DNA of 64,000 nt from Methanobacterium sp. BRmetb2 (GTDB lineage Archaea; Methanobacteriota; Methanobacteria; Methanobacteriales; Methanobacteriaceae), in NCBI GenBank assembly GCA_003491285.1, contig CP022705.1, positions 551,001-615,000 on the forward strand. The letters run 5' to 3'. The position numbers and the translations under genes are program-made. The notes beneath the pieces were generated by a model. That model was not told where the DNA came from. It worked only from the letters and a program-made list of their open reading frames with translations, and searched no databases. Shown one piece after another: positions 1 through 8,473 of the stretch (positions within the stretch are counted from its first letter, which is position 1; each line of letters opens with the position of its first letter).

Positions 1-1905
1 TTCATTGTTATCTCTGATTAGGATTAGCTCATCATCATATTCCTTTTTTAATTTTTCGTAGTCTTGGATTAAGATTTTTTCAGTTTCTTTAAATCGGGTT
101 ACATTTCGACCTACAGCTTGAATCTCTGAAAATTCATTTTCACTACTTATTACAGGATCAAAAGTCCATTCTAATACTAAAATTTCATTTTCTAAATTAA
201 AAACTCTGGTTTGGTAGTTTTTAAATTTTTTTTGTTTTATTATTGATTTCACGTGTTCTTTGAATCCATTTCTATCCTCTTCAGGGATTAAGGATGAGAC
301 ATCTTTTCCAATAAGATTCGCTCCAAAATACTGGAAACAAATTGGATTGGCATAGATTATGCTTCCATCCAGGGAGTATCTTAGTATAATATCTTTTTGA
401 TGGTCGATTATACTTTTATAAAACTCTTTATTCTTTTCAAACTCATCTTCAGGTTTAAATTCTGTAACATCCCTAATTATAACTGATATACCATTAATGG
501 AAGGGTATGCATGGATTTGTAAATACCTGGTTTCATCTTTGATCAGGCATTTTTTAACCATTGAAATAGTTTCATGATTTTTTAGAGCTTTATTAAATGT
601 TTCAGCCAACTTTGAATCTTCAATTTTTGGGAAAAGTTGGAATAGTGATTTACCTACTGTTTGTTGATAAGGTATGTCTGTGAACTCTTCTGAAGCTTTA
701 TTACAAAATAAAACATTCATTTTTGAATCAATTTCACAAAAAATATCATTAACACTATCAAATACTTCTTTATATTCACTTTCATTCTTTTTCAAAGATT
801 TTTCATGGATTTTTTCGTGAGTGATATCCTGCATTTGTAGCAGATATCCACCAATTACATCTTCATCCAAATAAAGAGGATTAATAATAATTTTTAGATG
901 GATATCATCAAATTTAGTTTCATACTCAACTGCTTTACCCTCAATTAACTCATTTTTTTCATGTGGAGATAAATTCAAAATATTAAAGAGATCAAATTCT
1001 CTAATTTTTGAAATGTCATCTGTTCCCATAAGTTTTAAGAAGGGTTTATTCGCATCCAACAAGTTCCCATCTGATTCAAAAAGTCCACATGGAATTGAAG
1101 ATTGAACATAAATACTTTTGAATTGTTTCTCGCTTTCAGAAATAAAATCGAGTTCATTTGCCAGTTTTATCTTAGTTATATCTTTAAAAATTAGGGTGCA
1201 TCCTGAAAACTCTTCAAAATCATCTACAATAGGTTCTAAACTGTATTCAATATCTTTTTGTGTTTTATCCTTAGATATAAGTGTAGAATAACCTTTAAAA
1301 TTTTCCATTAGTAAATTAATAGGATTTAACCTGGATTTGGTTTTAACATCTTCAATTGTGAAAATTTCACTTAAACTTCGGTTTAAAGCTTTTTCTTTGT
1401 TCCATCCAGTTAAATTTGCAGCTTCCTTATTAATATAATGGACATAACCATCATTGTCAGTAATAATTACCCCACGAGAATCTTCAAAACTTTTATCAAC
1501 TAATTTTCCCTTTTTTTCTAATTTTTTTGCCAAATTACCCTTATAAATAGCTGTTTCGATGATTCTATGTAATTCTAATTCATTAAATGGCTTCAAAATA
1601 TATGCAGCATGTTTAGTCATTTTGGCTCTTTCATAGGTTTTTTCATCCCCATGAGCAGTTAAGTATATGATTGGTACTGGAAAACTTTTGATTATCTCCT
1701 TAGCTGCATCTATCCCATCAATTTCTCCTTTTAAAACAATGTCCATTAAAACTAAATCTGGATTTATTTCCTGAACTTTTTTTATAGCTTCTTTTCCAGA
1801 AAAAACAAATGTTGGTACTTCATAGCCCCAATATTCCAATTTTCGTTGAAGTTCCATTGCAGTTAATCCTTCGTCTTCAACTATCAAAATTTTTGCAGAA
1901 GACAT
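1..1905 (-). CDS. Response regulator receiver / multi-PAS sensor protein, probably a hybrid histidine kinase (3' end off window)
   Basis: The gene reads leftward off the window edge; 635 codons are visible. It opens with a CheY-like receiver domain (residues about 3-120): acidic pair E10-D11, phospho-acceptor D55, T83 and K105. Four PAS-type sensor domains follow, at roughly 135-265, 270-390, 395-505 and 515-620, each closed by a DIT/DVT-type end motif. The visible end is a charged, coiled-coil-like linker of the kind that precedes a histidine kinase core, so a HisKA/HATPase module is expected beyond the edge but is not seen. Receiver-PAS-kinase proteins of this layout are common cytoplasmic signal transducers in Methanobacterium. 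No membrane segment is visible. The ATG at 1905 is preceded by a GGGG-type SD. Signal and partner are unknown. Confidence 0.85.
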   Translation of the reverse strand, partial: MSSAKILIVEDEGLTAMELQRKLEYWGYEVPTFVFSGKEAIKKVQEINPDLVLMDIVLKGEIDGIDAAKEIIKSFPVPIIYLTAHGDEKTYERAKMTKHAAYILKPFNELELHRIIETAIYKGNLAKKLEKKGKLVDKSFEDSRGVIITDNDGYVHYINKEAANLTGWNKEKALNRSLSEIFTIEDVKTKSRLNPINLLMENFKGYSTLISKDKTQKDIEYSLEPIVDDFEEFSGCTLIFKDITKIKLANELDFISESEKQFKSIYVQSSIPCGLFESDGNLLDANKPFLKLMGTDDISKIREFDLFNILNLSPHEKNELIEGKAVEYETKFDDIHLKIIINPLYLDEDVIGGYLLQMQDITHEKIHEKSLKKNESEYKEVFDSVNDIFCEIDSKMNVLFCNKASEEFTDIPYQQTVGKSLFQLFPKIEDSKLAETFNKALKNHETISMVKKCLIKDETRYLQIHAYPSINGISVIIRDVTEFKPEDEFEKNKEFYKSIIDHQKDIILRYSLDGSIIYANPICFQYFGANLIGKDVSSLIPEEDRNGFKEHVKSIIKQKKFKNYQTRVFNLENEILVLEWTFDPVISSENEFSEIQAVGRNVTRFKETEKILIQDYEKLKKEYDDELILIRDNNE

Positions 1906-2188
1906 ACAAACCCCTTAATGTCACAATAAATCACTGCATTTTTAACTAGTTCTTAGCTATGAATAATAAGTTTGACTAATATATTACATAAATTTTTTTA
2001 TGATTAAATTGAATTTTTTTCAACACAATGCGAATATTTAAAAAAATATTTAGTTTAACTAGAAGTGATAAACTAATAGTAATTAGGTTAATTAGGCACA
2101 TCCAACTCAAAAAATAGTCCTGTACTAACGAACTTATGTATTATATTTTGAGTAAAAACAAAAATCAATTTCAATAAATAGTGATAAA

Positions 2189-2911
2189 ATGTGGGATACG
2201 AGTAAAGATTATAGATTATTATTATGTGAAAAAGCCGTTGAATTATTCATTAAAACTATTGAAGGGGCCAATTTTAAGGGTAATTGGAATAAACAAAATG
2301 CACTTAAAAATGCAAGGGAGATGATACCAGAAATACAATCCCTGAATTATTCTTACCTTGAACCTCATGATTTAATCAATTCCCCAAAAATAGTTGTTCT
2401 TGAAGAAAAAACTGAAATAATCCAAGAATCATTAGGTGGAAAAGATTGGAATCGTAAATTTTTAGAACAAGTTAAAAGAGACGAAAAAGAAAAAGTGGAA
2501 GAATCTATAACCAAAGTTAAATTCTTTTTGAATACATTTAAAAATCTTAAAAACCGTTTTAAACTTGGCAAAATCAATGACCCCATTATAGGTATCGATA
2601 TTAAAACTGGAAAAATTATGAGCGTAGGTAAACACCCTAAAACAGACACATTAATGGTTTGTAATGTAAATATAGGAGATAGGGCTATAACTGTCGTTAC
2701 TAACGATTTAAGTGTAAAAGAAGGAAATAAAGTTGCTGTATCTTTATTACCTCCAGCAAATTTCATGGGTGTCAGTAGTGAAGGAATGTTTATTGGTGTG
2801 GATTCTGGAATACTAACTGAGTTCCAGGGAGAAATAGGTTCAATGCCAAAAGGAATTCCTTTAGAAGCTTTAAATGAAACAAGAAATTTAATTGAATCTT
2901 TTTTAAAATAA
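2189..2911 (+). CDS. tRNA-binding (CsaA/EMAP-type OB fold) domain protein
   Basis: 240 residues. The N-terminal ~130 residues are helical and charged and match no domain I can name. The C-terminal ~100 residues look like the EMAP/CsaA/MetRS-beta tRNA-binding OB fold: a G-K-I-x-x-V-G-K-H-P-x-x-D-x-L segment, a conserved central N-D, a V-A-V-S-L-L-P-P segment, and the S-S-E-G-M sequence typical of the family. Such domains bind tRNA without sequence specificity, alone or attached to a synthetase. No catalytic domain is present, so a tRNA-binding or chaperone-like accessory role is inferred. The ATG follows a GTGAT element. The gene stands alone, convergent with the dehydrogenase downstream. Confidence 0.75.
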   Translation: MWDTSKDYRLLLCEKAVELFIKTIEGANFKGNWNKQNALKNAREMIPEIQSLNYSYLEPHDLINSPKIVVLEEKTEIIQESLGGKDWNRKFLEQVKRDEKEKVEESITKVKFFLNTFKNLKNRFKLGKINDPIIGIDIKTGKIMSVGKHPKTDTLMVCNVNIGDRAITVVTNDLSVKEGNKVAVSLLPPANFMGVSSEGMFIGVDSGILTEFQGEIGSMPKGIPLEALNETRNLIESFLK

Positions 2912-2944
2912 TTTCCTAAAATATATAAAAAAAGGTTAAGATTA

Positions 2945-4357
2945 CTAATTAGTATTAATAACCACTAATTTTGTTTTTGTCATATCTTCAACTGCGTATT
3001 TCACACCTTCCTTACCCATACCACTCATTTTAAAGCCACCAAAAGGCATGTTATCTGTTCGATAAGTTGATTGTTTGTTTATCAACACTGAGCCAGCTTC
3101 TAATATTTCAGCAGCTTTAAGGGCATTTTTTATATTTTGAGTAAATATGCCTGCCTGCAGACCATATTTTGTATCATTAGCTACTTTTAAAGCCTCATTA
3201 ACATCTTTTACCCTAATAATTGGCGAAATTGGGCCAAATGTTTCTTCCTGTACCAGTTCCATTTGACTGTTAACATTATCCAGAACCGTAGGCATGTAAA
3301 AATTACCTTCCCGTTTGCCACCACATAAAAGCTCCGCACCTTCTTTTATGGCACTATCAACCCTATGTTCAACCTTAATCGCTGAAATTTCATCGATTAA
3401 TGGGCCTACATCAGTTTTAGGATTCATTGGGTCTCCTACCTTCAATTGCTTTGTTTTATTAACAAAATCTTGCACAAACTCATCTGCTATGGAATTCTGG
3501 AGAATAATCCTTTTTACAGCAATACATACCTGTCCCGCATTTAAATATGATCCCATTACTGCTGCTATAACTGCTTCATCAAGTTCTGCGTCATCTAAAA
3601 CAATTAATGGGTCATTTCCCCCTAATTCCATAGTTAACTTTTTCAAACCAGCTCTTTTAGAAATGGAAATACCGGTTTTAACGCTTCCAGTGAAAGATAT
3701 TTTATCGATATTGGAATTTTTCACTATTTCGTCACCTACAACGCTCCCCCTTCCAGTAACAATATTTATAGCTCCTGGAGGTAAAAATTCTGAAAAAAGC
3801 TGTCCTAATTTAAGAACAGAAAGAGGGGCTTGTGTAGCTGGTTTTAAAACAATCGTGTTTTTAGCTGCAATTGCCGGTGCAATTTTGTGTAAAGCCAGAT
3901 TCATAGGATAATTATAGGGAGTTATTGCCCCTACTACTCCTAAAGGTATTTTCATGGTAAAACCTATGAAACCTTTGCCACCGATATTAGCATCCAGTGG
4001 AATCGTTTCTCCATAAATTCTCTTTGATTCTTCTGCAGCTAACTCAATAGTTTGTATAGAACGTTTAACTTCTCCAATTGCGTCTTTAATTGGTTTACCA
4101 GTTTCCATTGTTATTAATTCTGCGAACTTCTTAAGATCGTTTTCTATTTCCCTGCTAATTTTAAACAAAATTTCAGAAATTTTTCTGGCAGATAAATCAT
4201 TCATTGCCTTTTTAGCATTTTTAGCTGCTATTATTGCATCTAGCACATCTTTTCGGTTTCCTTCAGGAACTCTGTCTACCAATTCATTATTAAAAGGATT
4301 TTTGACATCAATTTTTTCTTTTTTATCAATTAATTGCCCATTGATTAACATTTCCAT
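2945..4357 (-). CDS. cofA: Aldehyde dehydrogenase, CofA-like (lactaldehyde dehydrogenase)
   Basis: 470 residues, full length for the NAD(P)-dependent aldehyde dehydrogenase superfamily. Visible catalytic residues are N149 in T-P-Y-N, E244 in M-E-L-G-G-N and the nucleophile C278 in G-Q-V-C. The whole sequence resembles the methanogen lactaldehyde dehydrogenase CofA, which oxidises lactaldehyde to lactate and was proposed to feed 2-phospholactate synthesis for coenzyme F420. More recent work questions the 2-phospholactate route in some organisms, so the physiological substrate is less certain than the fold. The ATG at 4357 has an AGAGGGG SD 8 nt upstream. Other F420 genes (cofD, cofE) lie about 38 kb away, so context does not confirm the role. 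Confidence 0.8.
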   Translation of the reverse strand: MEMLINGQLIDKKEKIDVKNPFNNELVDRVPEGNRKDVLDAIIAAKNAKKAMNDLSARKISEILFKISREIENDLKKFAELITMETGKPIKDAIGEVKRSIQTIELAAEESKRIYGETIPLDANIGGKGFIGFTMKIPLGVVGAITPYNYPMNLALHKIAPAIAAKNTIVLKPATQAPLSVLKLGQLFSEFLPPGAINIVTGRGSVVGDEIVKNSNIDKISFTGSVKTGISISKRAGLKKLTMELGGNDPLIVLDDAELDEAVIAAVMGSYLNAGQVCIAVKRIILQNSIADEFVQDFVNKTKQLKVGDPMNPKTDVGPLIDEISAIKVEHRVDSAIKEGAELLCGGKREGNFYMPTVLDNVNSQMELVQEETFGPISPIIRVKDVNEALKVANDTKYGLQAGIFTQNIKNALKAAEILEAGSVLINKQSTYRTDNMPFGGFKMSGMGKEGVKYAVEDMTKTKLVVINTN

Positions 4358-4521
4358 TTATTATACCCCTCTTAAAATATTTTAAAGATAAACTAAAATA
4401 AAACGAAAATTGATTAGCTAACTTTTTTAATAAAAATTATAAATAATATCTTTTTTAAATGAGTATTAAATTTAATATTCAGAAATAAGAATAATTACCT
4501 ATTTTATTAAAGATATGATTC

Positions 4522-4713
4522 TTAGAATAAATTTTTAAGATTACTTATAGAGTTTGTAACATTTTCCACATCAGTTGTGTTTATCTCGTTACCTAGTCCA
4601 GTCAAGTAAGTTCGATAATAAACTGCAGCCACTATTGCAATTACAATAACTCCACCAAAAATTAGTATCATCTCTGCAGAGCCTTGTGCTCTTTCTTCAT
4701 TAATTATTTTCAT
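4522..4713 (-). CDS. Class III signal peptide pilin-like protein
   Basis: 63 residues. The short basic and acidic leader ends in A-Q-G-S-A-E, followed by about 20 hydrophobic residues (roughly 14-34). This is the Q-x-S-x-E class III signal of archaeal type IV-like pilins processed by EppA, with predicted cleavage before Q10. The remaining ~30 residues are short and polar with several Asn, so the mature protein is a mini-pilin of about 54 residues. It lies 11 nt downstream of the TadC/GspF-like membrane protein, and together they look like the structural and platform parts of a pilus. No assembly ATPase or prepilin peptidase is in the window. SD GGTG precedes the ATG. Confidence 0.8.
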   Translation of the reverse strand: MKIINEERAQGSAEMILIFGGVIVIAIVAAVYYRTYLTGLGNEINTTDVENVTNSISNLKNLF

Positions 4714-4724
4714 AATAACACCAA

Positions 4725-5657
4725 CTAAAAATTTAAGAACATAGATGCAAAAGTTCCCACAAAATAGAAAATGGCATAAGCAGCTATTGCCAAAGGTATT
4801 GCAAATTTCACTCCTTTTCTAGCACTTCCATACATAATAACTCCAATCAAAAGTCCGGCAATTATGGAATGGATTATAATATATCCTCCTGCAGCAGTTA
4901 CAGCAGATTCAAGTAAGGGGTTGGGTTTTCCTAAACTTTCTATAAACCCCGAATACACCATTATCATTCCTAAAGCAAAAGGTGCGGCTACTATGGCAGC
5001 AACTACCAAAAACATTACAGACATCATAACATTAGCCTTTCTTTCTCTTTTTAAAGCTAAAACAGCCCTTAAATCCTCTGCAACTGTTTCGATTACATCA
5101 GATAAACTTCCACCAGCTTTACGCCCTTCAAGGATCATACGGAAGGTTCTATCAAGATTTTTAGATTGTAATCGCTCACCCATTGACAAAATTGCATCTT
5201 CAAATGTTCTGCCTATCTTAATTTCGATAACTGCTCTTTTAAGTTCGTCGTTTAGAGGTCCTCCCCCATGTTTAGAAACATCTTCTAAGGCTGTTTCAAG
5301 ACCCACCCCTGCACGAAGTAATGATGCGACCTGCCTTAAAAAATCAGGAGTCCCCTGTTCAACGGCGTCAACCCTGCGTTCCATTAAAAAGAATATATAA
5401 ATCCCTATAATTGCCGGAGGAGCAACAAAACCTATTAAAAATCCTAAAATTGGATTTGATCCAAATAGGGCAAATAAAAATGAAGCAAGTATAGCCACTC
5501 CCAATGCAGTGAGCAAACCTAGAGTTATTAATTCAGAAGCTCTTACATACATCCCTGTTCTTATCAATATTTCTTGAATTTTAATAAGAAAGCGATTAGG
5601 TATTATGCCTTCAATGACATTAGATATTGGTTTTAAAACACCGGGAATAGCAGCCAA
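4725..5657 (-). CDS. Type II secretion / Tad pilus F-domain membrane protein (TadC-like)
   Basis: 310 residues. A short N-terminal region is followed by paired hydrophobic segments (about 42-68 and 70-93). A cytoplasmic T2SSF domain (about 103-205) contains the characteristic F-L-R-Q-V-A-S-L-L-R-A-G and R-A-V-I-E-I-K-I-G-R segments. At least three C-terminal membrane segments follow. T2SSF proteins form the inner-membrane platform that couples the assembly ATPase to pilin. The start is TTG at 5657 with AAGGTG 6 nt upstream; no better start is visible. It precedes the class III pilin gene and is probably co-transcribed with it. The ATPase partner must be encoded elsewhere. Confidence 0.85.
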   Translation of the reverse strand: MAAIPGVLKPISNVIEGIIPNRFLIKIQEILIRTGMYVRASELITLGLLTALGVAILASFLFALFGSNPILGFLIGFVAPPAIIGIYIFFLMERRVDAVEQGTPDFLRQVASLLRAGVGLETALEDVSKHGGGPLNDELKRAVIEIKIGRTFEDAILSMGERLQSKNLDRTFRMILEGRKAGGSLSDVIETVAEDLRAVLALKRERKANVMMSVMFLVVAAIVAAPFALGMIMVYSGFIESLGKPNPLLESAVTAAGGYIIIHSIIAGLLIGVIMYGSARKGVKFAIPLAIAAYAIFYFVGTFASMFLNF

Positions 5658-5822
5658 TTTTTACACCTTAATATATTATTTATTAGTTAATAATATATAA
5701 TCATTTATTATATTAATTTATTATAGTCGAATATAATGATAAGCAAGTCCAGAATTTTAGTTTTTAATTATCTTGAATTAATTTTACAAATTTAACTTTT
5801 TGAATTTAATTTTTTATAAAAT

Positions 5823-6818
5823 CTAAATCATCTTATTTAACTTGGTCAAAACCTTGGCCCTATTTTTAACCAAGATGTCATCCTCAATTCTTACACCGAA
5901 TTCTCCCTCAATGTAGATACCCGGTTCAACTGTTAGTACCATTCCTTTTTCAATTTTCAATTCCTCTCTTTTGGATAAAGAAGGACCTTCATGGACTTCC
6001 ATTCCCAGTCCATGGCCAGTTGAGTGAATAAAATTATCCCCATAGCCATAATCGGCAATAACATCCCTTGCAATTTTATCCACATATGAAGCTTTTATTC
6101 CGGGTTTTATAATTTTAATAGCTTCTTTTTGGGCCTCTATGACTATAGAAAGTATTTCGTGCTGTTTTTCAGTTTCAACTCTGGTTCGGGAAATATCAGA
6201 ACAATAATTATTATAAACCGCACCCCAATCCATCAATACCGGATTTTCTAAGGATTTTTGCTGGATATTGGCATGAGGCTTACTTGAAACGGTTCCAGAT
6301 GCTACTATAGTCTCAAAAGCTGGTTTCAATGAACCTCCTACCATCATGTTATAATTTAACTCTGCGGCTACCACATTGTCTGAACCTTCCAACTGGGTAT
6401 TTTTAAAAGCATTTTCAGCAATATTTATAGCCTTTTTAATACATTTTATTTCCTTTTTAGATTTAATTCGCCTAAAAGTGTCTATAACATCGGTTATCTT
6501 GATTTTAAAATCGTTTCTAATTTTTTTGCATACACCTAAAGGTATGGAATTTTCAACACCCAAAAAGGTCATTTTTTCATTTAAAAATCCATTTAAATTA
6601 CTTAAAGAAGTGAATTCCTCAACAGAAAAATTTAAATTTGGAGGAACATCTTCAAAATCCATTTTGGAAATAAATAAAACAGGATCATCTTTTAATAATA
6701 AAACAGAAAAACTTGATGGTTTAAAACCAGTTAGATATGTGATATTTTCTGGTTTTAAAACAACCATAGCATCCATATTTTTAGAACTTAATTTTTCTAA
6801 TATATTGTTAAGTTGCAT
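5823..6818 (-). CDS. M24 family metallopeptidase (Xaa-Pro aminopeptidase-like)
   Basis: 331 residues with two parts: a creatinase-type N-terminal domain (about 1-115) and a pita-bread M24 catalytic domain (about 120-330). All five dinuclear metal ligands are visible: D197 and D208, H269 in S-T-G-H-G-L-G, E298 in V-E-P-G-I-Y and E312 in R-I-E-D-D. That pattern fits Xaa-Pro aminopeptidase or dipeptidase, which removes residues next to proline in the cytoplasm; the exact substrate cannot be read. The ATG follows GGAG. The HIT gene lies just upstream, 42 nt away, and may share a transcript. Confidence 0.85.
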   Translation of the reverse strand: MQLNNILEKLSSKNMDAMVVLKPENITYLTGFKPSSFSVLLLKDDPVLFISKMDFEDVPPNLNFSVEEFTSLSNLNGFLNEKMTFLGVENSIPLGVCKKIRNDFKIKITDVIDTFRRIKSKKEIKCIKKAINIAENAFKNTQLEGSDNVVAAELNYNMMVGGSLKPAFETIVASGTVSSKPHANIQQKSLENPVLMDWGAVYNNYCSDISRTRVETEKQHEILSIVIEAQKEAIKIIKPGIKASYVDKIARDVIADYGYGDNFIHSTGHGLGMEVHEGPSLSKREELKIEKGMVLTVEPGIYIEGEFGVRIEDDILVKNRAKVLTKLNKMI

Positions 6819-6860
6819 TTAATTCTCCATAAGATTATAAATATTTTGTTTAGATCAATA

Positions 6861-7316
6861 TTATAGCGATAAATTGACTTTTATTAAGTTCAAAAGTTCA
6901 GATCTAATTTTATCAGGAATTATTCTTGTTACGGGTTGAGGTATATATCCAAAATCAGGATCTTCAAAGGTTAATCCCATGAATTCAACCTTCCCATTGT
7001 ATCTCGGAATAAAATGCCAGTGAATTTGAGGATTTGATGGACTGGATCGAAACGCAGCATTTTTAAAGCAACTCCAATTATACAAAGCAGGATTAAATAT
7101 TTTTTTTAATGCCAATTCTAATTTTGAGACTAAACCACCAAAATCAACCCATTCTTCAGTATTCAATTCCATTAAATCATTACATTCCCTTTTTAAAACC
7201 ACAACACAGGTTCCCAGATATCGCTGACTAGGAGCCAAAAAAATTGTCCAATAATCAGATTCACCAATAAAGTCGCCATAGGTTCCCAATTCACAGAATT
7301 CACAAATATTTGGCAT
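6861..7316 (-). CDS. HIT family nucleotide-binding hydrolase, first motif His replaced by Gln
   Basis: 151 residues, typical HIT length. The N-terminus has the C-x-x-C pair (C5, C8) common in microbial HIT proteins. The histidine triad reads Q97-I-H99-W-H101-F-I-P. The second and third histidines are present, including the position that acts as nucleophile in Fhit and Hint (H99), but the first is glutamine. HIT enzymes hydrolyse or transfer nucleotidyl groups from dinucleoside polyphosphates, AMP conjugates or similar substrates. The Gln may simply be a subfamily feature. SD AAGGAG precedes the ATG. It probably leads a two-gene unit with the M24 peptidase. Confidence 0.8.
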   Translation of the reverse strand: MPNICEFCELGTYGDFIGESDYWTIFLAPSQRYLGTCVVVLKRECNDLMELNTEEWVDFGGLVSKLELALKKIFNPALYNWSCFKNAAFRSSPSNPQIHWHFIPRYNGKVEFMGLTFEDPDFGYIPQPVTRIIPDKIRSELLNLIKVNLSL

Positions 7317-7726
7317 TAATTAACTCCTTGAATTTTTACTATAACTATTTTATATCAATTATATTATAATTGGGAATAATTATAGATTTAAATCTAATTA
7401 TTTTATGAACTAAATCTAAATTCAATTGGTAAAATAAATTACTCATTTTTATAAAACCGAATTATTAGGTCTAAAATTAGTTAAGTATACTCATAACTCA
7501 AATTGATGGATCATTAATAATTAACAGAACTGATAAAACTGAATTTAAGATTGAATTTAAAGAATTAAGATACCAAAAACAAATGCAACCACTTTTTTTC
7601 TTTTTTAGATATCTAATTGGTATAATATACACTTAGTTAGTATTCTTATTTGTGAAATTTAATGATTAATAAAAAAGGTTAATTATAGAAACCATTATAT
7701 AGGTAACAAATTAAGGTTAGTAAAAT
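7317..7726. other. AT-rich intergenic region between divergent HIT and M50 genes
   Basis: 410 bases without a convincing ORF, RNA gene or repeat. The region should hold both divergent promoters. A T-rich tract lies at about 7591-7606, and a TATA-like ttatata stands about 30 nt before the protease start, close enough to imply a very short leader. No operator-like palindrome was found. Confidence 0.4.
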
Positions 7727-8326
7727 ATGGTAAAATTCACATCCAAAGAAATAAGAGATATTGTAATTTCCATGCTGGTAATAGCATTGGTATTTGCTTA
7801 CGTATTCAGTAATAGAAATATTAATGTAGCCCTAACATTAATGCCCATTACATTAATTGCCGTGGGTTTAGGTTTTGTTTTACATGAATTAGCCCATAAA
7901 TTTGTAGCTATAAGATACGGTTTCTATGCTGAATATAAAATGTGGATAGAAGGTTTGATCTTAGCTTTAGTTACAACCTTCGTGTTTGGAATTGTATTTG
8001 CAGCACCAGGAGCTGTTTATATACATGGATATCACATAAGAGATGATCAAAATGGAAAAATCTCCATTGCAGGTCCGTTAACAAATATTGCTCTAACTCT
8101 CATGTTTTTAGGGTTATTACTAACTCCATTTGCTTCGAATGGAATTATATTTGAGATAGGTTATCTGGGAGCATCAGTTAATAGTTTTCTTGCAGTGTTC
8201 AATCTGATACCAATCAGTGTTCTAGATGGTGCAAAAGTATTCCGATGGAATCCGTTAATTTGGATTGTTACTATGGCTATTGCATTTGTTTTCATGATAA
8301 GTTTAATGTTTGGATTACTAATTTGA
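7727..8326 (+). CDS. Site-2 protease family (M50) membrane metalloprotease
   Basis: 199 residues, nearly all membrane-embedded, with about six hydrophobic segments. The zinc motif H-E-L-A-H is at residues 53-57 in a membrane helix, and the second S2P motif N-L-I-P...L-D-G is near residues 159-168 with D167 as the third ligand. These are the catalytic residues of intramembrane metalloproteases that cut membrane-bound proteins. No PDZ or CBS domain is attached, so this is a minimal archaeal form. Its substrate is unknown. The gene stands alone, 147 nt upstream of ycaO. SD AAGG precedes the ATG. Confidence 0.88.
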   Translation: MVKFTSKEIRDIVISMLVIALVFAYVFSNRNINVALTLMPITLIAVGLGFVLHELAHKFVAIRYGFYAEYKMWIEGLILALVTTFVFGIVFAAPGAVYIHGYHIRDDQNGKISIAGPLTNIALTLMFLGLLLTPFASNGIIFEIGYLGASVNSFLAVFNLIPISVLDGAKVFRWNPLIWIVTMAIAFVFMISLMFGLLI

Positions 8327-8473
8327 ACATACTTTAAGATATATGGTTTAAGTAAAAATCCGTTAACAGAAAGATTATCATCTTCTAATAAAATAATAAA
8401 TAAGTGATGAATAGTTTCTCATAGTAAACTTTACTATAAATAACAAAAAAATTGAAGATTTGAGTGGTAATCA

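Noticed and set aside
3315..3911. 198-residue plus-strand frame inside the aldehyde dehydrogenase gene
   Set aside because: Lies entirely within a real gene on the other strand and shows low-complexity shadow composition.
4864..5400. 178-residue plus-strand frame opposite the TadC-like gene
   Set aside because: Shadow of the T2SSF coding sequence; no start signal.
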